64,000 nucleotides of DNA, taken from positions 62,001 through 126,000 of the forward strand of contig CAYPHA010000004.1 of assembly GCA_964410215.1 (NCBI GenBank), given 5' to 3'. Made by a program: the position numbers and the translations under genes. The notes beneath the pieces were generated by a model. The model was given only the letters and a program-made list of their open reading frames with translations. It was not told the origin of the DNA and searched no databases. Of the stretch, positions 54,337-62,556 are shown piece by piece. The stretch's first letter is position 1; each line of letters begins with the position of its first letter. This stretch comes from CAYPHA01 sp964410215 (lineage in GTDB: Bacteria; Calditrichota; Calditrichia; Calditrichales; CAYPHA01).

Positions 54337-55023
54337 ATGTTGGAAATTTTGTGGTTCAGCCTGATTGGCGCTGCGCTTGTGCTCGATACCAGTCTGGTCT
54401 TTCAAAGCCTGATATCGCAGCCGCTGATAGCCTGTACGCTTCTAGGATGGTATATGGGAGATGTGGAGGCCGGTCTGCATTTTGGTTTCTTAATGCAGAT
54501 GGTCTGGCTGGGTAATATGCCGGTGGGCGGATCAGCCCTTCCCGCGGGGAACCTGGCGTCCATTACAGGCCTGGCTGTCTATGTCGGTATCCATAACATC
54601 TTTCCGGAGCAGCCTTATACCGTGCTTCTGATTTCAATTTTTTATGTAATACTTCTCAGTGCTATCGGATCGAGAATAACAATATGGACACGCATGCAGA
54701 GTGTCGCACTGCTGGACCGGGCGGTTGCGTCCGCTAAAAAAGGCTTACCTGGCGGCATTTCGAAGGTGAATTTGTTTTCTGTCCTGTTAAATTATGTCAT
54801 TTATGTAGTGTTCATAATTACGGGAATTATTGCCGGACATTACGCTTTAAAAAGATTTGTGGGAATTTTACCGCATTCCTGGGATGTTGCTGCCCGCTAC
54901 ACGGAGATGGCCATTATCGGTGTCGGTATCGGAACGGTATTACCACTTTATAAAAATAAAAAAGTACGGTACATTGTGCTGGCAGGTATCAGTATCGGAA
55001 TCATAATATATTTTATATTCTAA
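54337..55023 (+). CDS. PTS mannose-family EIIC subunit
   Basis: This hydrophobic protein has about seven membrane helices. GWYMGDVEAGLHFGFLMQMV and GNMPVGGSALPAGNLASITG are typical of EIIC in mannose-class phosphotransferase systems, which carry sugar across the inner membrane. The ATG at 54337 has AAAGGG upstream and is preferred over a TTG at 54325. EIID follows after seven bases. The EIIA and EIIB parts are not nearby. Confidence 0.87.
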   Translation: MLEILWFSLIGAALVLDTSLVFQSLISQPLIACTLLGWYMGDVEAGLHFGFLMQMVWLGNMPVGGSALPAGNLASITGLAVYVGIHNIFPEQPYTVLLISIFYVILLSAIGSRITIWTRMQSVALLDRAVASAKKGLPGGISKVNLFSVLLNYVIYVVFIITGIIAGHYALKRFVGILPHSWDVAARYTEMAIIGVGIGTVLPLYKNKKVRYIVLAGISIGIIIYFIF

Positions 55024-55030
55024 TGTTATA

Positions 55031-55801
55031 ATGATGAAAAAGCTGAAATTTATAGATTTTATATCCATGTTTTTTCGATCGTTTCTGATCCAGGCGAGTT
55101 GGAATTATAAAGGACTGTTATCGATTGGTTTTTGTATGACAATGATTCCGGTCGCCAGACGCTTTTACAGGAAAAAAGAAGATTATGAACGGTTTTTATG
55201 CCGTCACCTCAATTTTTTCAACAGTCATCCGTATATGGCATCTTACGCAATAGGGGCGATTGCCCGACTGGAAGAGGAAATGGCCAACAATCCCCAGCAT
55301 AGTCCGGAGAAAATCGATAAATTTAAGAATGCGCTGATCGGTCCTCTCGGCGCTGTAGGGGACCAGTTATTCTGGGCCACTATTAAACCTGCTGTGGCGA
55401 TTTTCGCGATGGCTATTGTGTTGATGGTGGAAAACACCCAAACAAAATTGCTTTTTCTTATTGTTTTACTTATTCTTTATAACATGCCACATCTCTATAT
55501 CAGATGGACCGGCATAATGGAGGGGTACCGCCAGGGTTATAATATTTACAGGATCTTAAAGATTGAGCACTTTGCCTGGTTTCAGAAACGGTATATGTTT
55601 CTGGGCGCGGCTTCTCTGGGCATCTTCTGCGGCTATTATCTATTCGACAATCTCCTGACAGATGTCCTTGGTGTTTTTGTGTTTCTGGTCAGTCTCGGCA
55701 TTGCCATTTATGCTCGAACACGCCGGACGATGGTATACAGACCGATATTGATACCACTGACTATTTCATTAATCGTTGGAATTCTGGTAACGCGTTTATG
55801 A
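55031..55801 (+). CDS. PTS mannose-family EIID subunit
   Basis: EIID partners EIIC in mannose-type permeases. FLIQASWNYKGLLSIGFCMT, NSHPYMASYAIGAIARLEE and KNALIGPLGAVGDQLFWAT are characteristic. A soluble N-terminal part is followed by membrane helices from about residue 125. Its stop overlaps the HPr start as ATGA. Confidence 0.9.
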   Translation: MMKKLKFIDFISMFFRSFLIQASWNYKGLLSIGFCMTMIPVARRFYRKKEDYERFLCRHLNFFNSHPYMASYAIGAIARLEEEMANNPQHSPEKIDKFKNALIGPLGAVGDQLFWATIKPAVAIFAMAIVLMVENTQTKLLFLIVLLILYNMPHLYIRWTGIMEGYRQGYNIYRILKIEHFAWFQKRYMFLGAASLGIFCGYYLFDNLLTDVLGVFVFLVSLGIAIYARTRRTMVYRPILIPLTISLIVGILVTRL

Positions 55802-56070
55802 TAGAAAAAGTTATTAAAATTACGAACAAACACGGACTTCATGCCCGTCCGGCTGCACATCTCGTTAAGACGGCAGGACATTTTAATTCTGAAATCAAAC
55901 TGCTCAAAGACGGCCTCGAAGTCAACGGAAAAAGTATAATGGGTGTCATGATGCTTGCGGCCGAGCCGGGTAGCGAAATTATGTTTCAGATCTCCGGTGA
56001 TGATGAACAAAATGCGTTCGAGGCAATCAAAGACTTAATAGCACATAACTTTTATGAAGACCAAGAATAA
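55798..56070 (+). CDS. ptsH: Phosphocarrier protein HPr
   Basis: HPr relays phosphate from EI to the EIIA domains. The active His15 is in KHGLHARPAA, and Ser46 in GKSIMGVMML is the site that HPr kinase modifies in many bacteria. The 90-residue length is usual. It overlaps EIID by four bases and EI by 17 bases, so production of the four proteins is coupled. Confidence 0.95.
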   Translation: MIEKVIKITNKHGLHARPAAHLVKTAGHFNSEIKLLKDGLEVNGKSIMGVMMLAAEPGSEIMFQISGDDEQNAFEAIKDLIAHNFYEDQE

Positions 56071-57832
56071 TACAAATCCTGTTAAAAAGGAATTGATCAT
56101 AGCCGGGAATGCGACATCACCCGGGATTGCCATAGGGCAGGTATTTGTGTTCAGGCCATTCACGATCAATATATCCGAACTGGAAGTAAGAATAACGGAT
56201 TTTGAGAAAGAGATTGACCTGCTCGATAATGCCCGGAAAAAGCTGCTCGAGCAACTCGAATACGCTCAGGCACGTTCGGATGCGCATGACGAAGCGGAAT
56301 TTACAGAAATTTTTGAAAGCCAGAAAGCCTTCCTGAATGATCCGGTACTCCTGAAGGAAATCTACTCGGAAATAAAATCGTCCAAATTGTCAGCCGCTTA
56401 CGTGGTTTCGAAAGTCTTCTCTGAAAAAAGTGAATATTTTATAAATCTCGAGAATACGTTTTTCCGCGAAAGGGCATTTGATATAATCGATCTGAAACAA
56501 AAACTGATACATGCCCTGCTGGGTATTCACATCGATTATCATCTGTCTTCACCGTCTATTGTAGTTGCGGAATCACTCTCACCGACCGATACGGTTAATT
56601 TTAACAGGAATCTGATACTGGGCTTTATGACGGACCGGGGGGGGAAGACGTCCCATTCGGCGATCATGGCGCGCAGTCTGCAAATTCCCTCCGTTGTTAA
56701 TCCCCTGAATCTTTCCAGGATTCTCCAGGATAAAGACTATCTGATTCTGGATGGCATAGCGGGTGATGTGATTATTAACCCGGAGAAGACAACGATTGAA
56801 CGCTATCGAAAGATGCAGAAATCGTACCAGGATTTTGAGGATAAACTCCGAAGCCAGATCGCACGTCCGGCGAAAACAAAGGATAAGATCAAGGTCGAGT
56901 TGCTGGCGAATGTTGATTTTATTCACGAGTTGACAGACGTCAAAGAAAACAAGGCCGATGGTATAGGCCTGTACCGAACGGAAGGCCTTTATATCGAAAG
57001 TAAGAAGAGTCCGACCGGGGAAGAGCAATATAAAGTGTATAAAAAGCTTGCAGAAGAGATATCACCGAATCCTGTGGTTATCCGCACCGTGGATCTTGGT
57101 GGTGACAAACTGCTCGAGGGTTATGGCCCCGAAGAAGAGATGAACCCCTTTCTTGGCTGGCGGGCGATTCGCTTCTGCCTTGATTCACCCGAGTTTTTTA
57201 AAACACAATTACGCGCCATATTGCGTGCCAGCGTGTTTGGAAAGATTAAAATACTGCTTCCCATGGTGTGTTGTGTTCATGAAATTGTAGAAACACGTAA
57301 ATTGATTTCTGAACTGATGGAGGAATTACGAAAAAAAAATTTACCATTCGATGAAAATATCCAGGTGGGAACCATGATTGAAACACCGGCTGCTGCGGTT
57401 ATAGCAAAAAACCTGGCACGGTACAGCGATTTTTTCAGCATCGGGACAAATGACCTGACACAGTACGTTCTCGCTATTGACCGTACGAATAATAAAGTGG
57501 CCCGTTCATTCAATTCGTTCCATCCGGCTGTAATCGATTTAATCGGAAAAACGATCAAAGCCGCCAACAGACACCGTATTCCGGTCAGCCTCTGCGGGGA
57601 GTTTGCAGCACTTCCGGAAGCCATACCGCTGCTTATGGGAATGGGGCTGAGAAGTTACAGTGTAAATCCGTATTATTTACCGAAAGTAAAAAAGATTATC
57701 CGTTCACTGGATCATGCAAAATGTGAGAAACTGTATAACCGCGTCCGTAAAATGCACCAGGCAGACCAGATTGAAAATAAGTGTAAAGTGCATTTAAAGG
57801 AAGCTATTCCGGATTTAGAATATTTAAACTAG
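56054..57832 (+). CDS. ptsI: PTS enzyme I (phosphoenolpyruvate-protein phosphotransferase)
   Basis: EI takes phosphate from PEP and passes it to HPr. The phosphorylated His201 is in GGKTSHSAIMARS. PEP-binding segments GIGLYRTEGLYI and GTNDLTQYVLAIDRT are present, and the active-site Cys is in SLCGEFAA. The 592-residue length is standard. It starts inside the HPr gene and is followed after 13 bases by the isomerase. Confidence 0.96.
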   Translation: MKTKNNTNPVKKELIIAGNATSPGIAIGQVFVFRPFTINISELEVRITDFEKEIDLLDNARKKLLEQLEYAQARSDAHDEAEFTEIFESQKAFLNDPVLLKEIYSEIKSSKLSAAYVVSKVFSEKSEYFINLENTFFRERAFDIIDLKQKLIHALLGIHIDYHLSSPSIVVAESLSPTDTVNFNRNLILGFMTDRGGKTSHSAIMARSLQIPSVVNPLNLSRILQDKDYLILDGIAGDVIINPEKTTIERYRKMQKSYQDFEDKLRSQIARPAKTKDKIKVELLANVDFIHELTDVKENKADGIGLYRTEGLYIESKKSPTGEEQYKVYKKLAEEISPNPVVIRTVDLGGDKLLEGYGPEEEMNPFLGWRAIRFCLDSPEFFKTQLRAILRASVFGKIKILLPMVCCVHEIVETRKLISELMEELRKKNLPFDENIQVGTMIETPAAAVIAKNLARYSDFFSIGTNDLTQYVLAIDRTNNKVARSFNSFHPAVIDLIGKTIKAANRHRIPVSLCGEFAALPEAIPLLMGMGLRSYSVNPYYLPKVKKIIRSLDHAKCEKLYNRVRKMHQADQIENKCKVHLKEAIPDLEYLN

Positions 57833-57845
57833 GAGAAAATGGCCC

Positions 57846-58883
57846 ATGTATTCATCCGACCGATCAGGGTTTAAAAATGTACTGGTAGATTTTCATAAAC
57901 AGATCGAACAGAGCCGTGCGATTTATGAAAAAAGCAAGGTAGAACTCGACAAGAAGCGTATACGCAATATCCTCTATGTGGGTATGGGCGGTTCTGCGAT
58001 TGCCGGTAACCTTATGAAGGATGTTTTGTTTGATACCCTGAGTGTACCACTTACGGTGGTTCAGACTTACTTTATACCCGGTTTCTGCGACGAATCAACG
58101 CTGGTTGTTATTTCGAGCTATTCAGGAGAATCGGAAGAAACACTGAATGCTGCCGAACAAATAGCCGGAACAGGAGCACAGATAGTGGTGACAACCGGCG
58201 GCGGAAGGATGAAAAAACTGGCTGATGACAATACCTGGAATCTCATCGAATTACCCGATGGGTACCCTGCCAGCCAGGCGCTCGGCTACCTTTTCTTTCC
58301 GATATATCATCTGTTAGGAGAGCTGGGACTGATCAGCGATTATAACGCTGATCAGGGTGAACTGGTTCGATTCGCAAAAGAGACGGCCCGGCGCAACAAT
58401 ATAAGCGATACCCAGGCCCATAACCTTTCCAATGAACTGGCACAGACCATTCATAATAAAATACCCGTTGTCTATTCAACGGCTCCCTACCTCAAAACAG
58501 TCTCCTCCCGCTGGAGAAACCGTTTTACGGAGAATTCCAAATCACTGGCTTTTTCCAATGTCATTCCCGAAATGAATCATAACGAGATCGTAGGATGGGA
58601 GCTGGATTTGCCGGCCATTAAGGATTTCATCGTCATCTTTATTGAAAATGAAGACCTCCATCCCCGGATGAAACGGAGAATCGAACTGACCCAGAAACTG
58701 ATTAAACAACGCGGTGTTGAAGTTGTCGATATTTATGCTTCCGGAAGTACGATCCTTGAAAAGGTGTTTTCCCTGATCATTCTTGGCGATTGGGTCAGCT
58801 ATTACCTCGCCCTCTCTTACAGCAAGGATCCGCTTGAAATCAGGCACATTGATTACATGAAAGAGCAAATGGCAAGTCTTTAA
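57846..58883 (+). CDS. Bifunctional phosphoglucose/phosphomannose isomerase
   Basis: The SIS-domain sugar-phosphate motifs are VGMGGSAIAG, SSYSGESEETLNA and the catalytic EMNHNEIVGW. These define the bifunctional phosphoglucose/phosphomannose isomerase family, about 340 residues long. It converts the glucose 6-phosphate or mannose 6-phosphate that a mannose-type PTS would deliver into fructose 6-phosphate. This fits its place as last gene of the PTS operon. AGGAG lies ten bases before the ATG. Confidence 0.9.
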   Translation: MYSSDRSGFKNVLVDFHKQIEQSRAIYEKSKVELDKKRIRNILYVGMGGSAIAGNLMKDVLFDTLSVPLTVVQTYFIPGFCDESTLVVISSYSGESEETLNAAEQIAGTGAQIVVTTGGGRMKKLADDNTWNLIELPDGYPASQALGYLFFPIYHLLGELGLISDYNADQGELVRFAKETARRNNISDTQAHNLSNELAQTIHNKIPVVYSTAPYLKTVSSRWRNRFTENSKSLAFSNVIPEMNHNEIVGWELDLPAIKDFIVIFIENEDLHPRMKRRIELTQKLIKQRGVEVVDIYASGSTILEKVFSLIILGDWVSYYLALSYSKDPLEIRHIDYMKEQMASL

Positions 58884-58910
58884 ACGACGCCCGGGTTTGG
58901 TCTTTTAGAC

Positions 58911-58939
58911 TTGGATGGAAAGCTGTAGATCTGTATATT
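58911..58939 (+). promoter_or_regulatory. Promoter of metK
   Basis: TTGGAT, a 17-base spacer and TATATT lie 37 bases before the metK start. I saw no SAM riboswitch in the 93-base leader region. Confidence 0.5.
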
Positions 58940-58976
58940 AAACGATACTTTTTGAATACATGAAGGAGTTATAAAT

Positions 58977-60116
58977 ATGGCTGAATACCTGTTTTCTTCT
59001 GAATCGGTTACGGAAGGACATCCGGATAAAATTGCTGATCAGGTGTCGGATGCCGTCCTGGATTCGGTTCTGGAAAAGGACCCGTTTGGAAGGGTGGCCT
59101 GCGAAACGTTTGTGACCACAGGACTCACACTGGTCGGAGGAGAGATTACAACAGAATGTTATGTAGATATTCCCAGTATTGCCCGCAATGTCATTAAGGG
59201 AATCGGGTATGATAATCCGCATTACGGGTTTGACTATGAAACCTGCGCTGTTCTGACCACCATCGATCAGCAGTCACCGGACATTGCCATGGGGGTGGAT
59301 CGCGCCGGTGCCGGAGACCAGGGCATGATGTTTGGTTTTGCCTGTACGGAAACGCCGGAACTGATGCCCATGCCTATTCTTCTGGCCCATAAAATTACAG
59401 CAGGTCTTGCTGCCGCCCGGAAAGAAAAACGACTCACGTTTTTGCGGCCTGATGGCAAGTCGCAGGTAACCGTTCGCTATGTCGATGAAAAACCGGTTGG
59501 TGTCGAAAAAGTTGTGGTGTCCAACCAGCATGATCCGGATGTCGATCAGGATACCTTAAGAGAAGGTATTATCGAAGAAGTTATTAAAAAAGTCATTCCT
59601 AAAGCGTTTTTAAGTCCGGATAAAGTGGAATACTATATTAATCCGACCGGTAAATTTGTTATCGGCGGACCAATGGGCGACGCCGGTCTGACCGGAAGAA
59701 AAATTATCGTCGATACCTATGGTGGTGTATTCAGCCACGGCGGCGGGGCCTTCAGCGGAAAAGATCCCACAAAAGTAGACCGTTCCGCATCCTACTATGC
59801 CCGCTATGCTGCGAAAAATGTAGTCGCTGCCGGACTGGCGGAACGTTGTGGTATCCAGGTGGCTTATGCCATCGGTGTTGTGGAACCGGTTTCCCTGATG
59901 GTTCAGACGTTTGGTACAGGTAAACTGCCGGATGAAAAAATTACGGAAATTGTTAAAAAAGTTTTTGATTTTACACCTGCCGGTATTATCGAAGGCCTGC
60001 AACTGAGGCGCCCCATCTACCAGAAAACGGCTGCTTATGGCCATTTTGGACGGGAGCTTAAGGAGTTTAGCTGGGAGAAAAAAGACAAAGTCAAAGAGAT
60101 CAAAAGCCTGATTTAA
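58977..60116 (+). CDS. metK: S-adenosylmethionine synthetase
   Basis: This enzyme makes S-adenosylmethionine from methionine and ATP. The signatures are FSSESVTEGHPDKIADQVSD, GAGDQGMMFG (with the Gly-rich ATP loop) and GGGAFSGKDPTKVDRSA. The 379-residue length is standard. GAAGGAG precedes the ATG. It has its own promoter and a strong terminator at 60128-60161. Confidence 0.98.
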   Translation: MAEYLFSSESVTEGHPDKIADQVSDAVLDSVLEKDPFGRVACETFVTTGLTLVGGEITTECYVDIPSIARNVIKGIGYDNPHYGFDYETCAVLTTIDQQSPDIAMGVDRAGAGDQGMMFGFACTETPELMPMPILLAHKITAGLAAARKEKRLTFLRPDGKSQVTVRYVDEKPVGVEKVVVSNQHDPDVDQDTLREGIIEEVIKKVIPKAFLSPDKVEYYINPTGKFVIGGPMGDAGLTGRKIIVDTYGGVFSHGGGAFSGKDPTKVDRSASYYARYAAKNVVAAGLAERCGIQVAYAIGVVEPVSLMVQTFGTGKLPDEKITEIVKKVFDFTPAGIIEGLQLRRPIYQKTAAYGHFGRELKEFSWEKKDKVKEIKSLI

Positions 60117-60127
60117 ATATAAAAACC

Positions 60128-60161
60128 ATCAACCCGGAATACTGTTTCCGGGTTGATTTTT
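60128..60161 (+). terminator. Rho-independent terminator after metK
   Basis: ATCAACCCGGAA pairs exactly with TTCCGGGTTGAT around a six-base loop, followed by a T run. Confidence 0.93.
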
Positions 60162-60164
60162 CAC

Positions 60165-60455
60165 TCAAAAGATACGATCAATAAAATCTTCAAGCTCTCC
60201 CATTGACAGATGCCTGCTGAAGCGTTTGATTTCCCTGCCTTCTATGAACAGGATGATTGTGGGTACGGCAAATACCAGGTACTGACCACTGGCCTCCCGC
60301 GATTCATGAGTATTGATATAAAGGAATTCGATTTGCGGCTTTGATCCGATCAAAGCTTCAACTTTTGGCCGGAGTGTTTTACAAACCTGACATTCCGGTG
60401 TTGAAAAATAAGCCAGAAGCGCTTTGCTTGTTTTAATTTTTTCAAGAAATTCCAT
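60165..60455 (-). CDS. Thioredoxin-like protein
   Basis: This 96-residue cytoplasmic protein has a thioredoxin fold with CQVC in FSTPECQVCKTLRPKVE and the cis-Pro in AVPTIILF. The active-site pair differs from the classic CGPC, so redox potential and partners may differ. Its first 14 bases overlap the end of the ABC-F gene, and GGAAAG lies before the ATG. Confidence 0.88.
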   Translation of the reverse strand: MEFLEKIKTSKALLAYFSTPECQVCKTLRPKVEALIGSKPQIEFLYINTHESREASGQYLVFAVPTIILFIEGREIKRFSRHLSMGELEDFIDRIF

Positions 60456-62415
60456 AACTTTCCAACTCTTCTAATAATAGTTCCAGTTTCTCCTGGGATG
60501 TGGTCCAGTTTTCTTCCAGTTGATGCAGTTCATCCGCGGTGCCGGATAATTCCCTGTTGAGATCCGCTACCTGTGCCGGGTCGGAATACGTCTCCGGCCT
60601 GGCCAGAATGGTTTCGATTTCTGCCTTTCGTCTTTCAAGCGCATCGATCCGTATTTCAAGGGCCCCGATTTCTTTTTGAAGTCGATTCCTTTCTTTGCTG
60701 ACAGCCTGTCGGGCTTCGGCTTCCCTGCGCTTCTGCTCTTTTGTCTTTCGTCCGCTGCCATCAGCTTCCTTTTTATCCGGTTTCGCATCATGAGCTGCTG
60801 GTCCTCTTTCGGCTTCAAAGGCTTCTTCTCTCCGGTTCAGGTACTCAGAATAAGAACCGACGTATTCATACAAATGACCGTTGCGAAGTTCGATGACACG
60901 ATGAACAAGTTTATCAAGAAAATAACGATCATGAGCAATGATCAGCAGTGTACCGTCGTAATCAGCGAGTGCTTCCTCGAGAGCTTCCTTTGAGATCAGA
61001 TCCAAATGATTTGTCGGCTCATCCATGATCAGAAAGTTACAGGGAGAAAGCAGAATTTTGGCAAGGGAAACACGGGCTTTTTCACCACCGGACAGAATGC
61101 CGATTCGTTTTTCCGTATCCGCGCCACTGAACTGGAAGATGCCGAGGATATCGCGTAAACGGGTTCGGAAAGACGGTGCCGCAGAAGATTCCACTTCTTC
61201 ATAAACCGTTTTGTCGAGATGCAGACTGTCTGCCTGGTGTTGTGCATAGTAGCCGATCCGCACCCGTTCGCCGGTTTCGAGGGTACCCTCCTGTGGGACA
61301 AGCTCTTTACTGATGAGGCGGGTCAGCGTGGTTTTGCCGGCACCGTTTACGCCGACCAGCGCGATTTTTTCACCACGATGTATATGCAGATTCAGGTTGC
61401 GCAAAACCCATTCATCTTCATAACGGAAGGAAATACTGTTCATACGCAGTACATCTTTATAGCTGGGCACATCTGCCTGAATCTTAAAATGGATGCGTTT
61501 CCGTTCCGGTGGCAACTCGATTTCTTCCATTTTTTCCAGTTGTTTGACGCGGCTCTGTACCTGGGAAGCTTTCGTAGCTTTGTAGCGGAAACGGTCGATG
61601 AAACGCTGCAGACGTTCCCGTTCCTCCTTCTGTTCTTCCCATTTCTTAATCGTCTGTTCCCGTATCAGTGCTTTTCTCTTTTCGAAGAAATGATAGTTAC
61701 CGGGATAGTGCGTCAGACGACCGTTCTCCAGCTCCGCTATTTCCTGGGCCAGCCGGTCGATGAAAAAGCGGTCGTGGGAGACTACGATCATACTCCCGGG
61801 AAAGGTGCGCAGGTAATTTTCCAGCCATTCCAGGGACTCCAGATCCAGATGGTTCGTAGGCTCATCCAGCAGCAAAAGGTCCGGATTCCGAAGCAGTAAA
61901 CGGGCGAGATAAACACGCATACGCCAGCCGCCGCTGAACTCAGCCAGCGGACGATGCAGATCTTTAGGAAGAAAACCGAGACCGGTCAGGATCTTCTTCG
62001 CCTTATCCTCCATTTCATATCCGCCCAGAATGGCGTAACGGGATTCCAGATCGCCCAGTTGCGACAATAACTGTTTTTCCTCATGTTTCTGCGTTTCCAG
62101 CTTGCGGTGGATCTCGAAAATCTGGTATTCCAGTTCCGTGAGCTCCCGGTTACCTTCGAGTACAGAGCTGAGAATGGGTTCATTGTGAATTTCAACGACC
62201 TCCTGCGGCAGATATCCGACTGTGTAATCTTTCGGTTTGAGGATCGTTCCCGAATCATATTCAAGATCACCGTTGAGGATACGTAACAGCGTGGTCTTCC
62301 CGGCACCGTTGGCACCGATCAGTCCGACCCGCCGGCCGGGATTTATGATCCATTCAACCGACTTCAGCAGCTGAAACTCTCCGATGACATAAGTAATTTT
62401 CTGAATTTGTAACAT
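60442..62415 (-). CDS. ABC-F family ATPase (ribosome-associated type)
   Basis: Two ABC domains are present: Walker A GANGAGKTT and GVNGAGKTT, signatures FSGGWRMR and LSGGEKARV, and Walker B LLLLDEPTNHLD and LIMDEPTNHLD. A charged linker (about residues 240-300) lies between them, and there are no membrane helices. The C-terminal 100 residues form a coiled coil, as in Uup-like members. ABC-F proteins act on ribosomes or in translation quality control. Which subfamily this is cannot be settled by eye. The thioredoxin-like gene follows with a 14-base overlap. Confidence 0.93.
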   Translation of the reverse strand: MLQIQKITYVIGEFQLLKSVEWIINPGRRVGLIGANGAGKTTLLRILNGDLEYDSGTILKPKDYTVGYLPQEVVEIHNEPILSSVLEGNRELTELEYQIFEIHRKLETQKHEEKQLLSQLGDLESRYAILGGYEMEDKAKKILTGLGFLPKDLHRPLAEFSGGWRMRVYLARLLLRNPDLLLLDEPTNHLDLESLEWLENYLRTFPGSMIVVSHDRFFIDRLAQEIAELENGRLTHYPGNYHFFEKRKALIREQTIKKWEEQKEERERLQRFIDRFRYKATKASQVQSRVKQLEKMEEIELPPERKRIHFKIQADVPSYKDVLRMNSISFRYEDEWVLRNLNLHIHRGEKIALVGVNGAGKTTLTRLISKELVPQEGTLETGERVRIGYYAQHQADSLHLDKTVYEEVESSAAPSFRTRLRDILGIFQFSGADTEKRIGILSGGEKARVSLAKILLSPCNFLIMDEPTNHLDLISKEALEEALADYDGTLLIIAHDRYFLDKLVHRVIELRNGHLYEYVGSYSEYLNRREEAFEAERGPAAHDAKPDKKEADGSGRKTKEQKRREAEARQAVSKERNRLQKEIGALEIRIDALERRKAEIETILARPETYSDPAQVADLNRELSGTADELHQLEENWTTSQEKLELLLEELESYGIS

Positions 62416-62483
62416 GATACCAATATAAACATACCGTCTGTCAGATGAAATAGCTGTGTGAATGGCAAACTCTGAACCATATA

Positions 62484-62512
62484 TTGATTTTTATATTTTT
62501 TCTGACTATCCT
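62484..62512 (+). promoter_or_regulatory. Candidate promoter of the nucleotide-sugar dehydrogenase
   Basis: TTGATT, a 17-base spacer and TATCCT lie 44 bases before the ATG, in the divergent region between this gene and the ABC-F gene. Confidence 0.45.
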
Positions 62513-62556
62513 TATCTTCAGGAAATCCTCATTCACAAATTCACCAGGAGGTTTAC

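Noticed and set aside
58884..58976. SAM riboswitch upstream of metK
   Set aside because: The 93-base interval is short, holds a good promoter close to the gene and shows no multi-stem junction or terminator hairpin.
61219..61899. Plus-strand open frame of 226 codons opposite the ABC-F gene
   Set aside because: It is antisense to conserved ABC motifs and has no recognisable domain.
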